Below are positions 1-8,817 of a stretch of 56,238 bases of DNA, piece by piece. The stretch comes from Candidatus Magnetominusculus dajiuhuensis (GTDB lineage: Bacteria > Nitrospirota > Thermodesulfovibrionia > Thermodesulfovibrionales > Magnetobacteriaceae): positions 1-56,238 of the forward strand of contig JADFXP010000019.1 in the NCBI GenBank assembly GCA_015233465.1, written 5' to 3'. Under the pieces are notes generated by a model. The model did no database searches. It had not been told where the DNA came from and saw nothing but the letters and a program-made list of their open reading frames with translations. Position 1 is the first letter of the stretch. The number at the start of each line of letters is the position of its first letter. The translations under genes and the position numbers were made by a program.

Positions 1-69
1 TAAGATTCTGATTATTAAGGCAAAGGCAAACACATAATATATAGGTTTAAACGTAAGATATTTTTTCAT
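1..69 (-). CDS. N-terminus of a membrane protein, cut by the window edge
   Basis: An ATG on the minus strand at 69-67 opens a frame that runs off the left edge: MKKYLTFKPIYYVFAFALII and then RIL. This is a short basic start followed by a hydrophobic segment ending in an Arg, the way GT-C type (PMT/GT39-like) membrane glycosyltransferases often begin. It starts 7 bases past the stop of the upstream gene on the same strand, so it is probably the next gene of the glycan cluster. Only 23 codons are visible and the family call is a guess. Confidence 0.45.
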   Translation of the reverse strand, partial: MKKYLTFKPIYYVFAFALIIRIL

Positions 70-76
70 TCGTTAA

Positions 77-2176
77 TCAATTATTAAATATTTTTTTAAT
101 ATCCTTTTCTATTATATCAACGCTATCTGAATATTCCCCAAGCCTTGATATATTATTTTTCATCTCAGAGCCCTTGATATTACTGCCATAATAATAAATT
201 GCCCATTTCCGTAAAAGCGATTGTCCGCGGCTATAATCTTTTGTGATATATAATGCCTCAATAAAAGGAACAAATAACTCTGGCAGCTTTGGAGCAGTTT
301 CAAAATCTGTATCATTATATAATTTTACAATACCGCCAAAATCTCCTTTTATGGATAAAACCAAAGCGTTTTGATAAGCGTATCTCCAGTCTTTTCCAAT
401 ATAATCTTCTGAAAATAATAATCTATGAATCTTCTCTTTTATGGTATCCTGCCTCACATTGCTTGGGTCAGAGCCTATTATCCATCTAAAGGGAAATGAT
501 TTATTATCCATTAATACCCTGTCAGATAAGGCGTTAGCTGTCAATGGATTAATATTTACTCGTTTTTCTACTTTTATAAAGTCTATTTCCTTGTTTAAAA
601 TCAGAACTCCTCTATCAAATGAGGCAAAAAGCAGATTTTTAGGGTGATAATCAATTTGCCCATTAAATCTCTCTTTACTTGCAATTTCTAAATTACCATT
701 ATCAATTAAACATTGTTTAACATCACTTTTAATGATAGTATCTATTGCATAATCATTTGGAATTCCGATCTTGCCTTTTGAAGTTGCATATAAAATATTG
801 AGAGGCCCTGATAGTTCATAATCCTGCCAATTATTACCCATAAACCTTTCATCCCTTTTCATATCAACCAAAAGGAAGGTCTCTTTCTTTAAGTCAGGGA
901 CTCTCCAGACAAATTGCCACCAAAATGACCTTTGCTGCTGCCAGTCATTATCATACATTTTAACAACCGTATTACAAATGCCTACCCCAAATAATACTAT
1001 GATTCCTATAATGATTTGACTCAATCCTTTTGTTAAAATATTTTTATAATATAGAAAAAAGATTAAAGATGAGATGAAAATAACTACCCCCATATTCGCT
1101 AAGAAGGCATGTCTGCTTTGTATTGAATTGCCGATAGAATCCCGTGTAACTGCGTATGGAAAGATCGCTGCCAGTGTCAATATCAATCCAAATATCATTA
1201 TCCATTTAATTTCTATTATAATACTATCGCTGTCTTTATCATTAACCTGCGACTTTAATAGCAGCAAACTAGTTGTAAATGATGCAAAAATTGATAAAAC
1301 TAAGGTTAATCTATCGCCTTTTAACACAGTCAACAATATATTATGTTTATAAATTCCAATAAATAACATGTATATAGAATTAACATACCTGTTAATGATT
1401 AGAAATAAACCTGAGAGAGTAAACATCCCTTTTGGATGATATATCAATTGAGATGGACCAAATTGAGGTTTTAACATTGTATAAAGCAAAATTCCAGTGC
1501 CAATGATTATATAAGGAGACCAATATAATAAGACTGTCTTGATTTTATTAAAATCAGCTTTCTTTGAGATAATATAATAAATCATGACTGGTCTAAATAT
1601 CTCAATAAATATGAAACTCTCAAGCCCAGTTATTGCAAAAGCAGAGAGAATAATGGATACAATATAATAAAATACCTTAAATCTTCTACTATTTATACTT
1701 TTTACAGTTAATAAAAAAGACATTAGAAATGCAAATAAAAAAATGGTTCTATTTATTTGAACTATACAGAGAATATTGACTAATGGCGAAACCATATATA
1801 ATGCGCCAATAGTGTGAGGAAGCATTGTTTTATGACGCATAATATTTTTAAAGATTAAAAATATCAGAAGACCATTTAATGTAAAAAAAATAAAACTTAA
1901 AATATTAAATATCCACGTAGTGTCTTCTTTAAAATACTGAAAAAGATTAAAAAGATGATAGGTTATATAACCTTCTAAGGTATGACCAAGGCTTTGATAA
2001 GGATAAATAAACTGGCTGTAAGAATCTGTACGAAAATACTGCCATACCCACGCCCAGTCATCTACCCATATCCCTTCAAGAAAAAGCAGCCTCCCCCAGC
2101 TTGCAAATGACAATATTATTAAAAAGAACACAATCCAATAGGAATCAGAATAACGATTTAAACTCCAGTCTCTCAA
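77..2176 (-). CDS. Large multi-pass membrane protein, possibly a GT-C type glycosyltransferase
   Basis: About 700 residues. The first 430 or so are strongly hydrophobic with about ten membrane segments, followed by a soluble C-terminal part of about 250 residues. Just after the first membrane segment is IWVDDWAWVWQYF; an acidic pair in the first extracytoplasmic loop is typical of GT-C enzymes that use lipid-linked sugars, which with the neighbouring GT2 genes suggests glycan transfer outside the membrane. The start is uncertain. A TTG at 2176 sits 10 bases after GGAGGAAGG and overlaps the upstream gene by 32 bases; the ATG at 2206 has no ribosome site and a 62-base overlap. No specific family is recognised. 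Confidence 0.6.
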   Translation of the reverse strand: MRDWSLNRYSDSYWIVFFLIILSFASWGRLLFLEGIWVDDWAWVWQYFRTDSYSQFIYPYQSLGHTLEGYITYHLFNLFQYFKEDTTWIFNILSFIFFTLNGLLIFLIFKNIMRHKTMLPHTIGALYMVSPLVNILCIVQINRTIFLFAFLMSFLLTVKSINSRRFKVFYYIVSIILSAFAITGLESFIFIEIFRPVMIYYIISKKADFNKIKTVLLYWSPYIIIGTGILLYTMLKPQFGPSQLIYHPKGMFTLSGLFLIINRYVNSIYMLFIGIYKHNILLTVLKGDRLTLVLSIFASFTTSLLLLKSQVNDKDSDSIIIEIKWIMIFGLILTLAAIFPYAVTRDSIGNSIQSRHAFLANMGVVIFISSLIFFLYYKNILTKGLSQIIIGIIVLFGVGICNTVVKMYDNDWQQQRSFWWQFVWRVPDLKKETFLLVDMKRDERFMGNNWQDYELSGPLNILYATSKGKIGIPNDYAIDTIIKSDVKQCLIDNGNLEIASKERFNGQIDYHPKNLLFASFDRGVLILNKEIDFIKVEKRVNINPLTANALSDRVLMDNKSFPFRWIIGSDPSNVRQDTIKEKIHRLLFSEDYIGKDWRYAYQNALVLSIKGDFGGIVKLYNDTDFETAPKLPELFVPFIEALYITKDYSRGQSLLRKWAIYYYGSNIKGSEMKNNISRLGEYSDSVDIIEKDIKKIFNN

Positions 2177-2957
2177 ATACCTCAAGCCTTCCTCCAGCTG
2201 TTGCATTATATATGCGCCATCCAGTTTTATCGCAAAATTCCTTAACCTTCTTGTATCCAACCTCCATAATATCTACCCTTGGGTCATGGTAGCGAAAACC
2301 AGGGCCAAAATATTCTGGATGAAAATGATTTGCATCAGGGGACTTAGACATTATGACATTTTTATCTTGAATATCCTTATCAGGCACCACATAATTATGA
2401 TCAAAACCAATGAGATATACCTCTGAGATACCAAGAAAATACGCAAGTTGAATATTTAAAAACGTTACAGTGCCTCCCCAAAATACATGACTTGCAAAAT
2501 TAGTTGAAATCTGAGGAAAAAACGGATACCCCCTTAAAAAATTAATATATATCGTTTCCTCATCCTGTCTTAAATGCTCTCTAAGGTCATATGGAAATAT
2601 CTTAGTAGTCCCGCGTATATTATTAATGATCTCTGCCCTGTCTTCAGCTACCAATGTATCTTCTACAGTATAAAATGTAGGCAGAAAACCCATGTGTTCA
2701 AACAAGAAAAATATGCCGTTACTGGCAATGGTTATTTCATTTTCAAGCAGCCTAACATCTGTATCTTTTAAACTTGGCCCATTGCCTAATATAAATGCCC
2801 TTTTACCGAGATATTTATCTTTCAGAGGGAGCAGTTTATCTTTCATCAAATAGTTATTGCGCTGCCTAAATCCCTTTATCCAGATACTTAGTAGAATTTG
2901 TTTAGTATCTTCACTGCCGTTATTATTTATAAAATCTAAAATTACCTTGCCTTTCAT
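2145..2957 (-). CDS. MptE-like (DUF115) protein
   Basis: About 270 residues with hallmarks of the 6-hydroxymethylpterin pyrophosphokinase MptE-like family, also found in bacterial motility accessory factors and sialyltransferase-like proteins. GKRAFILGNGPSLKD near residue 50 is the nucleotide-binding loop, IASNGIFFLFEHMG follows, and FWGGTVTFLNIQLAYFLG and VYLIGFDHNY lie further on. In bacteria these proteins usually belong to surface glycan or flagellin-glycosylation loci, which fits the GT neighbours; a folate-type role is unlikely here. The ATG at 2957 is chosen because AAAGGAG lies 9 bases before it; a TTG two codons upstream is less good. The gene overlaps the upstream GT2 gene by 35 bases. 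Confidence 0.8.
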   Translation of the reverse strand: MKGKVILDFINNNGSEDTKQILLSIWIKGFRQRNNYLMKDKLLPLKDKYLGKRAFILGNGPSLKDTDVRLLENEITIASNGIFFLFEHMGFLPTFYTVEDTLVAEDRAEIINNIRGTTKIFPYDLREHLRQDEETIYINFLRGYPFFPQISTNFASHVFWGGTVTFLNIQLAYFLGISEVYLIGFDHNYVVPDKDIQDKNVIMSKSPDANHFHPEYFGPGFRYHDPRVDIMEVGYKKVKEFCDKTGWRIYNATAGGRLEVFERLEFKSLF

Positions 2958-4035
2958 AAGCAATTACTCCTTTTAAAAAACCTCTAAACTTTGCCTTAGC
3001 AGACTTAAAATTAAATAACGGAAGCGAGAATAGATACTCAAATACTATCAAACTTAATATCTTAACTACTGCCAATAAGCGCGGTTTAAAGACCTTTAAT
3101 CCAAGAATCGTTAGACCCTTAAAATAAACTTCTATCCTTGAATCTTTATCTTTCTTAATATGACGGGTATCAGTTCCATGATAAATCCATGTATTTGTAT
3201 CCATGTAGTTAATGTAGCCAGCCCTGACTGCCCTTATACAAAAATCTACATCCTCAAATCCCCATGGGTTAAATATATCATCAAGCGTCCCAATCTCATC
3301 AATCAAAGTCCTTTTAAATGCCTGATTACAGCCTGGGACATTTGAGACGGTATATTTCTCACAATTATCCCTTAGAGATTTCTTATAATCAACCTCATTG
3401 ATTGGGCCTAATTGTTTCTCTGACTTAAGGAATGATAAAATAATATTTATAATGTCATAAAAGACCCTAACAGGTGAAAACCAAGCATAAATATAGTCTG
3501 GATGTGAACCCACAAAATAAAACCGCAATGAATTCAAATCAGTCAATATATATTTTTTTATCTCAGCGCTTGTTATTTTTAATATTTTGTTGCCGAATGT
3601 TCCCTGCTCTCCATAATGCTTTAGAACATCATAAGATATATAATCTAAATTGGCTATCATCGCCCCTACAACCCCTGCATCACCTTGACTGATGAGAAAT
3701 GTTGCCAGATTTCTTATATAATCCACTGAGGCTATTACATCATTATCTATGATAATAATGAGATCGCAGTCCTTGCATTCATTGGTGTTTAAAAGGAAAT
3801 TCCTGCCTCCAGCAACTCCAAGATTAACGTCTGACTCATAATATCTAAAGCAGTCCTTTGTCTTTAAGAGTTCTTTTAATTTAAAGTCTGAACCTCCATT
3901 TAATAAAACGCTGATGATAACGCCAGAGGTATCTCCTTGCAGCAATGTCTCAATGGTTTGAATAGTTACATCAACCTGATCAATCATCGTAAGGATCAAT
4001 ACATTAATCTTATAATCTTTAGAAAATATTTCCAT
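2923..4035 (-). CDS. Family 2 glycosyltransferase, rhamnosyltransferase/GlfT2-like
   Basis: 370 residues with a GT-A fold. The N-terminal strand is INVLILTMIDQVDVTIQTIE, GVAGGRNFLLN marks the nucleotide-sugar loop, and IIIIDNDV supplies the acidic D-x-D-like metal site near residue 98. NPWGFEDVDFCIRAVRAGY in the C-terminal half is the ED acceptor/base motif of rhamnosyl- and galactofuranosyl-transferases of GT2. A hydrophobic stretch near the C-terminus may attach it to the membrane. Its ATG overlaps the TAA of the upstream GT2 gene by one base, so the two are translationally coupled. Likely role: adding a sugar to a surface polysaccharide at the cytoplasmic face; the sugar is not predictable. 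Confidence 0.85.
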   Translation of the reverse strand: MEIFSKDYKINVLILTMIDQVDVTIQTIETLLQGDTSGVIISVLLNGGSDFKLKELLKTKDCFRYYESDVNLGVAGGRNFLLNTNECKDCDLIIIIDNDVIASVDYIRNLATFLISQGDAGVVGAMIANLDYISYDVLKHYGEQGTFGNKILKITSAEIKKYILTDLNSLRFYFVGSHPDYIYAWFSPVRVFYDIINIILSFLKSEKQLGPINEVDYKKSLRDNCEKYTVSNVPGCNQAFKRTLIDEIGTLDDIFNPWGFEDVDFCIRAVRAGYINYMDTNTWIYHGTDTRHIKKDKDSRIEVYFKGLTILGLKVFKPRLLAVVKILSLIVFEYLFSLPLFNFKSAKAKFRGFLKGVIAYERQGNFRFYK

Positions 4036-5039
4036 TATGCCCTGTTTTTAATTATTAAAATCCTTCTAATTAAATCTGATATATGCCTGCCAACCGTTTT
4101 TTTAACGATTATCCTAAATATTATCAACAAATTTTTCCAGTTAATCAATAATCTCTTATCTAAAACATCTAAAACACTGTAATCTTTCAGAAATACATTA
4201 CGCTCACAATAACTCAAATAAACGTCATCTATAAATTTTTGCTTAATCTCATCTGGATATTTAAAGTACTCAAAAAAATCATCTACTAATCTAATAGATA
4301 GTGAGAAATCATCTTCAGATAATGCTGTGCTTAATTGTCTATCCTTCATTATTACCTTCTGGTTCTCATAAGAAATCCTCTTTGTATAATCTACCTGAAC
4401 ACTGCTTGTAGTGCTTGAAATATTCTGAGAATGTTCTCTCCAGTATACTAAATATTTAGGAATATTCCCAATATTTCCAATCCTGCTCAAACGCGACCAC
4501 AGTTCATAGTCTTCAGTGGAAAGATAGTTTGGGTCATATCCATTTAATTTAAGTACAACATCCCTTCTATACATCACTGTAGAGTGAATGAAGCTATTGC
4601 GAAATAGTAATTTATATCTGATGTCCATACACTTGGTCAATAATTTTTTTTTGCTTACAACCTTATTATCTTCATTAATAATATAAACCCAGCTTCCTAT
4701 CATTATATAATCAGATTGATCTAAAAACTGAACCTGCATCTTTAGCCTATGCGGTACAGATATATCATCAGCGTCAATGCGTGCGATATATTTCCCTCTA
4801 CATTGATTAAGCCCTTTATTTAATGAAAGAGTTAAACCTAAATTAACGTCATTTTTTACATAAACGATTCTCTTATCGTTAAATGTCTTGATTATTTTTG
4901 CAGAGTTATCAGTGCAGCAGTCATCTATAATTATAAATTCAAAATCACTAAATCTCTGTTTTAAAATACTGTCAATAGAGGCATATAAATATCTCTCGCC
5001 ATTATATACTGACATTAATACGCTGACTGTTGGCGACAT
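4035..5039 (-). CDS. Family 2 glycosyltransferase, EpsE-like
   Basis: 334 residues with a textbook GT2 N-terminus: VSVLMSVYNGERYLYASIDS, FEFIIIDDCCTDNSAKII, then LNKGLNQCRGKYIARIDADD, where DADD is the metal- and nucleotide-binding motif. LSTEDYELWSRLSRIG provides the ED catalytic-base region. No membrane segment is obvious, so it should act in the cytoplasm on a lipid-linked acceptor. It lies 3 bases downstream of the radical SAM gene and overlaps the next GT2 by one base, making one operon. Donor and acceptor cannot be read from the sequence. Confidence 0.88.
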   Translation of the reverse strand: MSPTVSVLMSVYNGERYLYASIDSILKQRFSDFEFIIIDDCCTDNSAKIIKTFNDKRIVYVKNDVNLGLTLSLNKGLNQCRGKYIARIDADDISVPHRLKMQVQFLDQSDYIMIGSWVYIINEDNKVVSKKKLLTKCMDIRYKLLFRNSFIHSTVMYRRDVVLKLNGYDPNYLSTEDYELWSRLSRIGNIGNIPKYLVYWREHSQNISSTTSSVQVDYTKRISYENQKVIMKDRQLSTALSEDDFSLSIRLVDDFFEYFKYPDEIKQKFIDDVYLSYCERNVFLKDYSVLDVLDKRLLINWKNLLIIFRIIVKKTVGRHISDLIRRILIIKNRA

Positions 5040-5042
5040 TAT

Positions 5043-6068
5043 TTAACCACCGGGTGAGATACATCTCTTACATATAAAATCCTTATCAGAAGGGCTCATC
5101 CCAGTTCCCTTTTTTATCAAATCTATAAAATAAGGAGATTCACATATCTCTTTAATTGTCTTATCATTGATATTAGAGTCAAAGACCGTCTCTTTATTAT
5201 AGTCCATACAGCAAAGAATCAGCTCTCCAGTGTATAAAAAATGAAGCCATTTGTCAAATCTTATGCAGTAAAAATCCTTCAAATCCTTTCGGCAGAAATC
5301 AAAATTAAGCCCCTTATCTGTAAGCTGTCTTGAACCAGCTCGGTCATGATAAAGAAAATAATATATCTGAGGCTTTTTCTTAAATTTAGAGAATTGTTTA
5401 TTCCAAAAATTATGATAATCTTCTTTTGTAAACCAACGTTTATAGTCCTTTGAATCATCTCTTGGTAATCCAGCCCCTTTTATTACAACTTTAAGAGGCA
5501 CATCCTGTAAGAGTTCTACTACTGACATGACATTATTTAATGCCTTATCAAAACTCAATCCCATTATATCTTCATAAGTCTCCCTTGATACTCCATGAAA
5601 ACTTATCCAAAGTTCATGAGGTATTGTTGGTAACAGTTTTTTCATCCTTAAGAGGTTATCACTATTTAAAAGAGATAAATTTGTTGATATCTCAACTCTA
5701 TTAAAATCTAAGTGTTTTACAGCATATTCAATTTTATCAAATAGTTCAACATCTATAAGAGGCTCATTACTTAAATATGGACAGAATACGCCAATCTTAT
5801 AATTTGTTAGGTCTGAAATAATCTTCTCATAAGTCTCCCATGACATTTTACCGGGGTTTTTTTGATTCCAAGAACCTTGATATGGACAAAATTGGCATTT
5901 ACCATTGCATGTTGACACTGTCTCAATCTGCACGTTTAATGGATAACGCCCAATAATAGCGGTTTTTTTGTTAATAACCCTCCTAAGTTTATAGCCGTCA
6001 ACCAGATTATTTTTGGCATTAATTAATAACCTGCGCGCTGTTCCTACACTTTGTTTAGGATTAAACAT
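5043..6068 (-). CDS. Radical SAM protein with SPASM-like C-terminus
   Basis: About 341 residues. TVSTCNGKCQFCPYQGSW carries the CxxxCxxC motif that holds the [4Fe-4S] cluster for SAM cleavage. The C-terminal part has further cysteines (FCRKDLKDFYCIRFDKWLHF, LILCCMDYN, DFICKRCISPGG), as expected for a SPASM-type auxiliary-cluster domain. Such enzymes in polysaccharide loci may modify a sugar or peptide, but the substrate is unknown. The ATG at 6068 is preferred: AGAGG lies 5 bases upstream, whereas the ATG 13 codons earlier (6107) has no ribosome site. First gene of the minus-strand glycan operon; its promoter should lie before 6172, between it and divergent ubiE. Confidence 0.85.
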   Translation of the reverse strand: MFNPKQSVGTARRLLINAKNNLVDGYKLRRVINKKTAIIGRYPLNVQIETVSTCNGKCQFCPYQGSWNQKNPGKMSWETYEKIISDLTNYKIGVFCPYLSNEPLIDVELFDKIEYAVKHLDFNRVEISTNLSLLNSDNLLRMKKLLPTIPHELWISFHGVSRETYEDIMGLSFDKALNNVMSVVELLQDVPLKVVIKGAGLPRDDSKDYKRWFTKEDYHNFWNKQFSKFKKKPQIYYFLYHDRAGSRQLTDKGLNFDFCRKDLKDFYCIRFDKWLHFLYTGELILCCMDYNKETVFDSNINDKTIKEICESPYFIDLIKKGTGMSPSDKDFICKRCISPGG

Positions 6069-6171
6069 ATTCGCCTCTAAAATATAAATTTTATTTACAT
6101 ACTGCATTTTAACTTATTTTTTACATAAAAATCTTTACAAATACGCCTGATATATGACATAGTTGGAAGTG

Positions 6172-6876
6172 ATGGAAAATCATTCAATACAGATAAATGA
6201 GATGTTTGCAAACATTGCCCACAGGTATGATTTTTTAAACAACCTGTTAAGCGTTGGGCGCGACAAACATTGGAGAACCAGGGCAATTGACAAACTTAAT
6301 ATAAAACCTGACTGCTTTTACCTTGATGTTGCCGCAGGCACTGGAGATATGGCAATTGAGATAGCCAAAAGAGGGGTAGAAAATGTCAAAATCAAGGCAA
6401 TAGATTTCACAGAAGAAATGCTTGAATTAGGACAAGAAAAAATAAATTTACTTAATTTATCAGATAACATCACCATACAAACTGCAGATGCCCAAGCCCT
6501 TCCATTTAAAGACGATGAATTTGACGGAGCAGTATGCGCATTTGGGGTGAGAAATTTTTCAAATATCCATATTGGCATACGTGAGATGAAAAGGGTAATT
6601 AAAAAAGGAAGCAAGGTAATAATCCTTGAATTTACCACTCCTCAAAGTCCATTTTTTCGTGAATTATATCTATTTTATTTTAGAAATATCCTTCCAATAA
6701 TAGGTGGATATATTTCATCAAGTCCTGATGCCTATCGTTATCTGCCTGATTCTGTAATGAAGTTTCCAGACCCAGAAGGGTTAAAGACTATAATGGCTAA
6801 TACTGGATTAGAAGATATTAAATATGAGAGTCTATCGCTTGGAATAGTGACTATTCATACGGGGCTAAAACCTTAA
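6172..6876 (+). CDS. ubiE: Demethylmenaquinone/ubiquinone methyltransferase
   Basis: About 234 residues. MFANIAHRYDFLNNLLSVGR followed by DKHW is the UbiE/MenG signature; LDVAAGTGDMAIEIAKRG is SAM motif I; VIILEFTTPQSPFFRELY and SSPDAYRYLPDSVMKFPDP are the conserved C-terminal blocks. It methylates the quinone ring in the last step of menaquinone synthesis (or a C-methylation of ubiquinone); with these neighbours menaquinone is more likely. The ATG at 6172 is preferred over in-frame TTG/GTG codons just upstream, though no clean ribosome site is visible. It stands alone, divergent from the glycan operon. Confidence 0.93.
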   Translation: MENHSIQINEMFANIAHRYDFLNNLLSVGRDKHWRTRAIDKLNIKPDCFYLDVAAGTGDMAIEIAKRGVENVKIKAIDFTEEMLELGQEKINLLNLSDNITIQTADAQALPFKDDEFDGAVCAFGVRNFSNIHIGIREMKRVIKKGSKVIILEFTTPQSPFFRELYLFYFRNILPIIGGYISSSPDAYRYLPDSVMKFPDPEGLKTIMANTGLEDIKYESLSLGIVTIHTGLKP

Positions 6877-6893
6877 TAAAAAGATAAAAATAA

Positions 6894-7196
6894 TTAAGAG
6901 AATTTTTTAATTCGTTTCTTCCAGTTTAATGGTGATTGTTTTAGATTCATAATTGCTATAACGATAATCGTATCTTTCTGAATTCTATATAAAATGCCAT
7001 AAGGAAATCTATTAACAATACATCGTCTAGTTCTGCTTGAAAATGAAGTCCATGCTTGTGGTTATGATAAAATACGATTAAGAGTATATTTTATTTCATC
7101 TGCAAATTCAAATCCTAATCCAGGGTATTGTTTATTATAATAATCAACTGCCTCAGATAATTCTTGTTCAGCACATGAAAGAAAATATATATTCAA
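6894..7196 (-). pseudogene. ParE/RelE-type toxin broken by one nonsense codon
   Basis: Reading 7196 to 6894 gives a 100-codon frame interrupted once, by TAA at 7064-7062 (codon 45). Before it: NIYFLSCAEQELSEAVDYYN and YPGLGFEFADEI; after it: PQAWTSFSSRTRRCIVNRFP, YGILYRIQKDTIIVIAI and a basic tail NWKKRIKKF. These are the conserved blocks of the ParE/RelE fold, including the late Arg-rich and YGILYRI strand. The stop falls where relatives usually have Gln/Glu/Asn before Pro, so a single change such as CAA to TAA explains it. The TTG start overlaps the antitoxin stop (TTGA), the usual antitoxin-toxin coupling. Confidence 0.82.
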
Positions 7197-7414
7197 AGTC
7201 TGTTTATCCGCTTAAAGACTGAATCTGCAGAATCAGCCTTTATAAGTCCATCATTGTACGCATCAATCCTTGATTCTGCCTCTACTGCCCATTGCGAATC
7301 TATTTTATCATCAGGAGAAATATCCAAGCTATGATAAAGTTTATCAATTAGTTCCGCTCTTTCAACAGGGTTAAGGCTAAGCGCATCTTTAAATATCGTT
7401 TGTACTGTTATCAT
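7193..7414 (-). CDS. Addiction-module antitoxin (TIGR02574-like)
   Basis: 73 residues. The sequence around ALSLNPVERAELIDKLYHSL, followed by a WAVEAESRIDAYNDG helix and a C-terminal DSVFKRINRL, matches the 'putative addiction module component' family that accompanies ParE/RelE toxins. The start is well supported: AAGGAG lies 8 bases before the ATG, and an AT-rich TATTATAAT sits about 25 bases further upstream as a likely -10. The frame is intact although the partner toxin downstream is interrupted, so it may now be a free antitoxin or an immunity gene. Confidence 0.82.
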   Translation of the reverse strand: MITVQTIFKDALSLNPVERAELIDKLYHSLDISPDDKIDSQWAVEAESRIDAYNDGLIKADSADSVFKRINRL

Positions 7415-7499
7415 AAACGCTGCTCCTTTTCAATTATATTATTATAATACAATTAATAGAGAATAAGAAGAAGTTTTTGATTTAATTGTTTTTCATTAT

Positions 7500-8222
7500 T
7501 CACTTAACTACTGTTCTTTTAATCCTTCCGCACAGACCATGAAGCATCTTGACCTCCCAATCAGTCAGTCCGTATCTGCCGATAAGATGAGAGATATTGC
7601 GCATAATATCCGCTTCCAAATCCTCTGAACCCCGCATTCCATAATCAAGCAGTTTGAGGGTCTCATTTATATGACTATAAAGTCCAATCAACTCTTTCTG
7701 AGGCGCTAATATTGGGGAGGAATGATCACATTTGTCAATTTGAGAAATCTCATATGCAATAAGCATAACAGACTGCGCAAGATTAAGCGACGGCTGGGAT
7801 ACATCTGTTGGGATAGTGATAACAAACCCGCATCTATCTACCTCTTCATTTAAGAGTCCCTTATCCTCTCTGCCAAATACGATTACAACCTTATTTGAAG
7901 AGGCGAATTCAACGATTCTTTTTGCGCCTTCTTTAATTGGTAAAATCATGCCTCTGGTCTTGCCAAGTCGTCTTGAGACTGCAACAACAATCGACTTACC
8001 GCTAATTGCCTGTTCAAATGATGTATAAACAATTGCGGACTCAAGGACATCCCTTGCGCCATGGGCAAATGCGTAAGCCTCGTCATTAAGATGAACATTG
8101 GGATTTAATAATTCCAGTTTATTAAATCCCATGTTCTTTAACGCCCTAGCGCTTGCGCCAATATTACCGCCCAAGAAAGGTTCAACTAAGAGGAAGGATA
8201 TATTATCAGAGATACTGTTCAT
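7500..8222 (-). CDS. trmJ: tRNA (Cm32/Um32) 2'-O-methyltransferase, TrmJ-type SPOUT enzyme
   Basis: About 240 residues. FLLVEPFLGGNIGASARALK at the N-terminus, then EAYAFAHGARDVLESA, VVAVSRRLGK, VVIVFGREDKGLLNEEVDRC and VITIPTDVSQPSLNLAQSVM are the SPOUT motifs of TrmJ/TrmH group 1, which methylates the ribose of nucleotide 32 in tRNA using SAM bound in a C-terminal knot. The ATG at 8222 is favoured over a GTG/TTG-type extension because the family-A palindrome ends only 8 bases before it and a short AGG precedes the ATG. It follows the GGDEF gene with the palindrome filling the whole gap. Confidence 0.87.
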   Translation of the reverse strand: MNSISDNISFLLVEPFLGGNIGASARALKNMGFNKLELLNPNVHLNDEAYAFAHGARDVLESAIVYTSFEQAISGKSIVVAVSRRLGKTRGMILPIKEGAKRIVEFASSNKVVIVFGREDKGLLNEEVDRCGFVITIPTDVSQPSLNLAQSVMLIAYEISQIDKCDHSSPILAPQKELIGLYSHINETLKLLDYGMRGSEDLEADIMRNISHLIGRYGLTDWEVKMLHGLCGRIKRTVVK

Positions 8223-8230
8223 TTTAACCT

Positions 8231-8258
8231 GTAGGGGCACGATGCATCGTGCCCCTAC
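8231..8258. repeat. Family A palindrome between the GGDEF gene and trmJ
   Basis: A perfect 28-base palindrome: GTAGGGGCACGATG followed by its exact reverse complement. It overlaps the last codons and stop of the GGDEF gene (stop 8257-8255) and ends 8 bases before the trmJ start, so it occupies the junction of two minus-strand genes. No T-run follows it on either strand, so it does not look like an intrinsic terminator. Confidence 0.9.
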
Positions 8259-8812
8259 TCATCAAGTTTAGTCTTTGCCTTTTTTATGATATTCATATAA
8301 TCGTCACCAGAAGCATATTGTGCTGCACCGAAATTACAAATAATCTGTCCAATATCTTTAAATTCAGTAGAACTAAGAATAGACTTTAAACGCTCAGTGA
8401 ATATCTCAACATGGTCTAAAGAGGTCTCGGTCAGGATAACGATAAAACTATCATCAGCCCATCTTCCAAAATAATCTGTATTTCTGAGACATTCAGAGAT
8501 TAAAGAAGCCAGCCTTCTAAGACAGAAATTAATGGAATTGCGATCAACATTATTTTGAATAGCCGCAAAATCAGCAACTGCAATTAATACAATACAAAGA
8601 TTATTCCCGTATCTGGTACACCTTTGAAGTTCCTGCTCAAGTATACTGTCCATCTTGATACGATTTAGAGTGCCAGTGATTTGGTCAGTAACAGTGATTG
8701 AATCAAGATGTTTTTTAAGATTATCGTAGCTTAGGCATTTTACCTTGTATGCAGATTCAAGGTTTTCACGTTTTGATAATTCAAGTTCTAATTTTTTTAT
8801 GCAATCATCCAT
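8255..8812 (-). CDS. Degenerate GGDEF-domain protein
   Basis: 185 residues: an N-terminal coiled segment of about 40 residues, then a GGDEF fold starting at VTDQITGTLNRIKMDSILEQ. The signature position reads GRWADDSFIVIL instead of RxGGDEF/GGEEF, so both glycines are replaced and the first acidic position shifts. Diguanylate cyclase activity is therefore unlikely; degenerate GGDEF domains often bind GTP or c-di-GMP, or act as protein partners. It lies 5 bases after rnpA in the same direction, probably co-transcribed with rnpA and trmJ. Its stop lies inside a family-A palindrome. Confidence 0.82.
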   Translation of the reverse strand: MDDCIKKLELELSKRENLESAYKVKCLSYDNLKKHLDSITVTDQITGTLNRIKMDSILEQELQRCTRYGNNLCIVLIAVADFAAIQNNVDRNSINFCLRRLASLISECLRNTDYFGRWADDSFIVILTETSLDHVEIFTERLKSILSSTEFKDIGQIICNFGAAQYASGDDYMNIIKKAKTKLDE

Positions 8813-8817
8813 AGTTT

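Noticed and set aside
8231-8258. Family-A palindromes as transcription terminators
   Set aside because: GC-rich stems would fit, but none is followed by a T-run, and several lie inside coding sequence or just before start codons.
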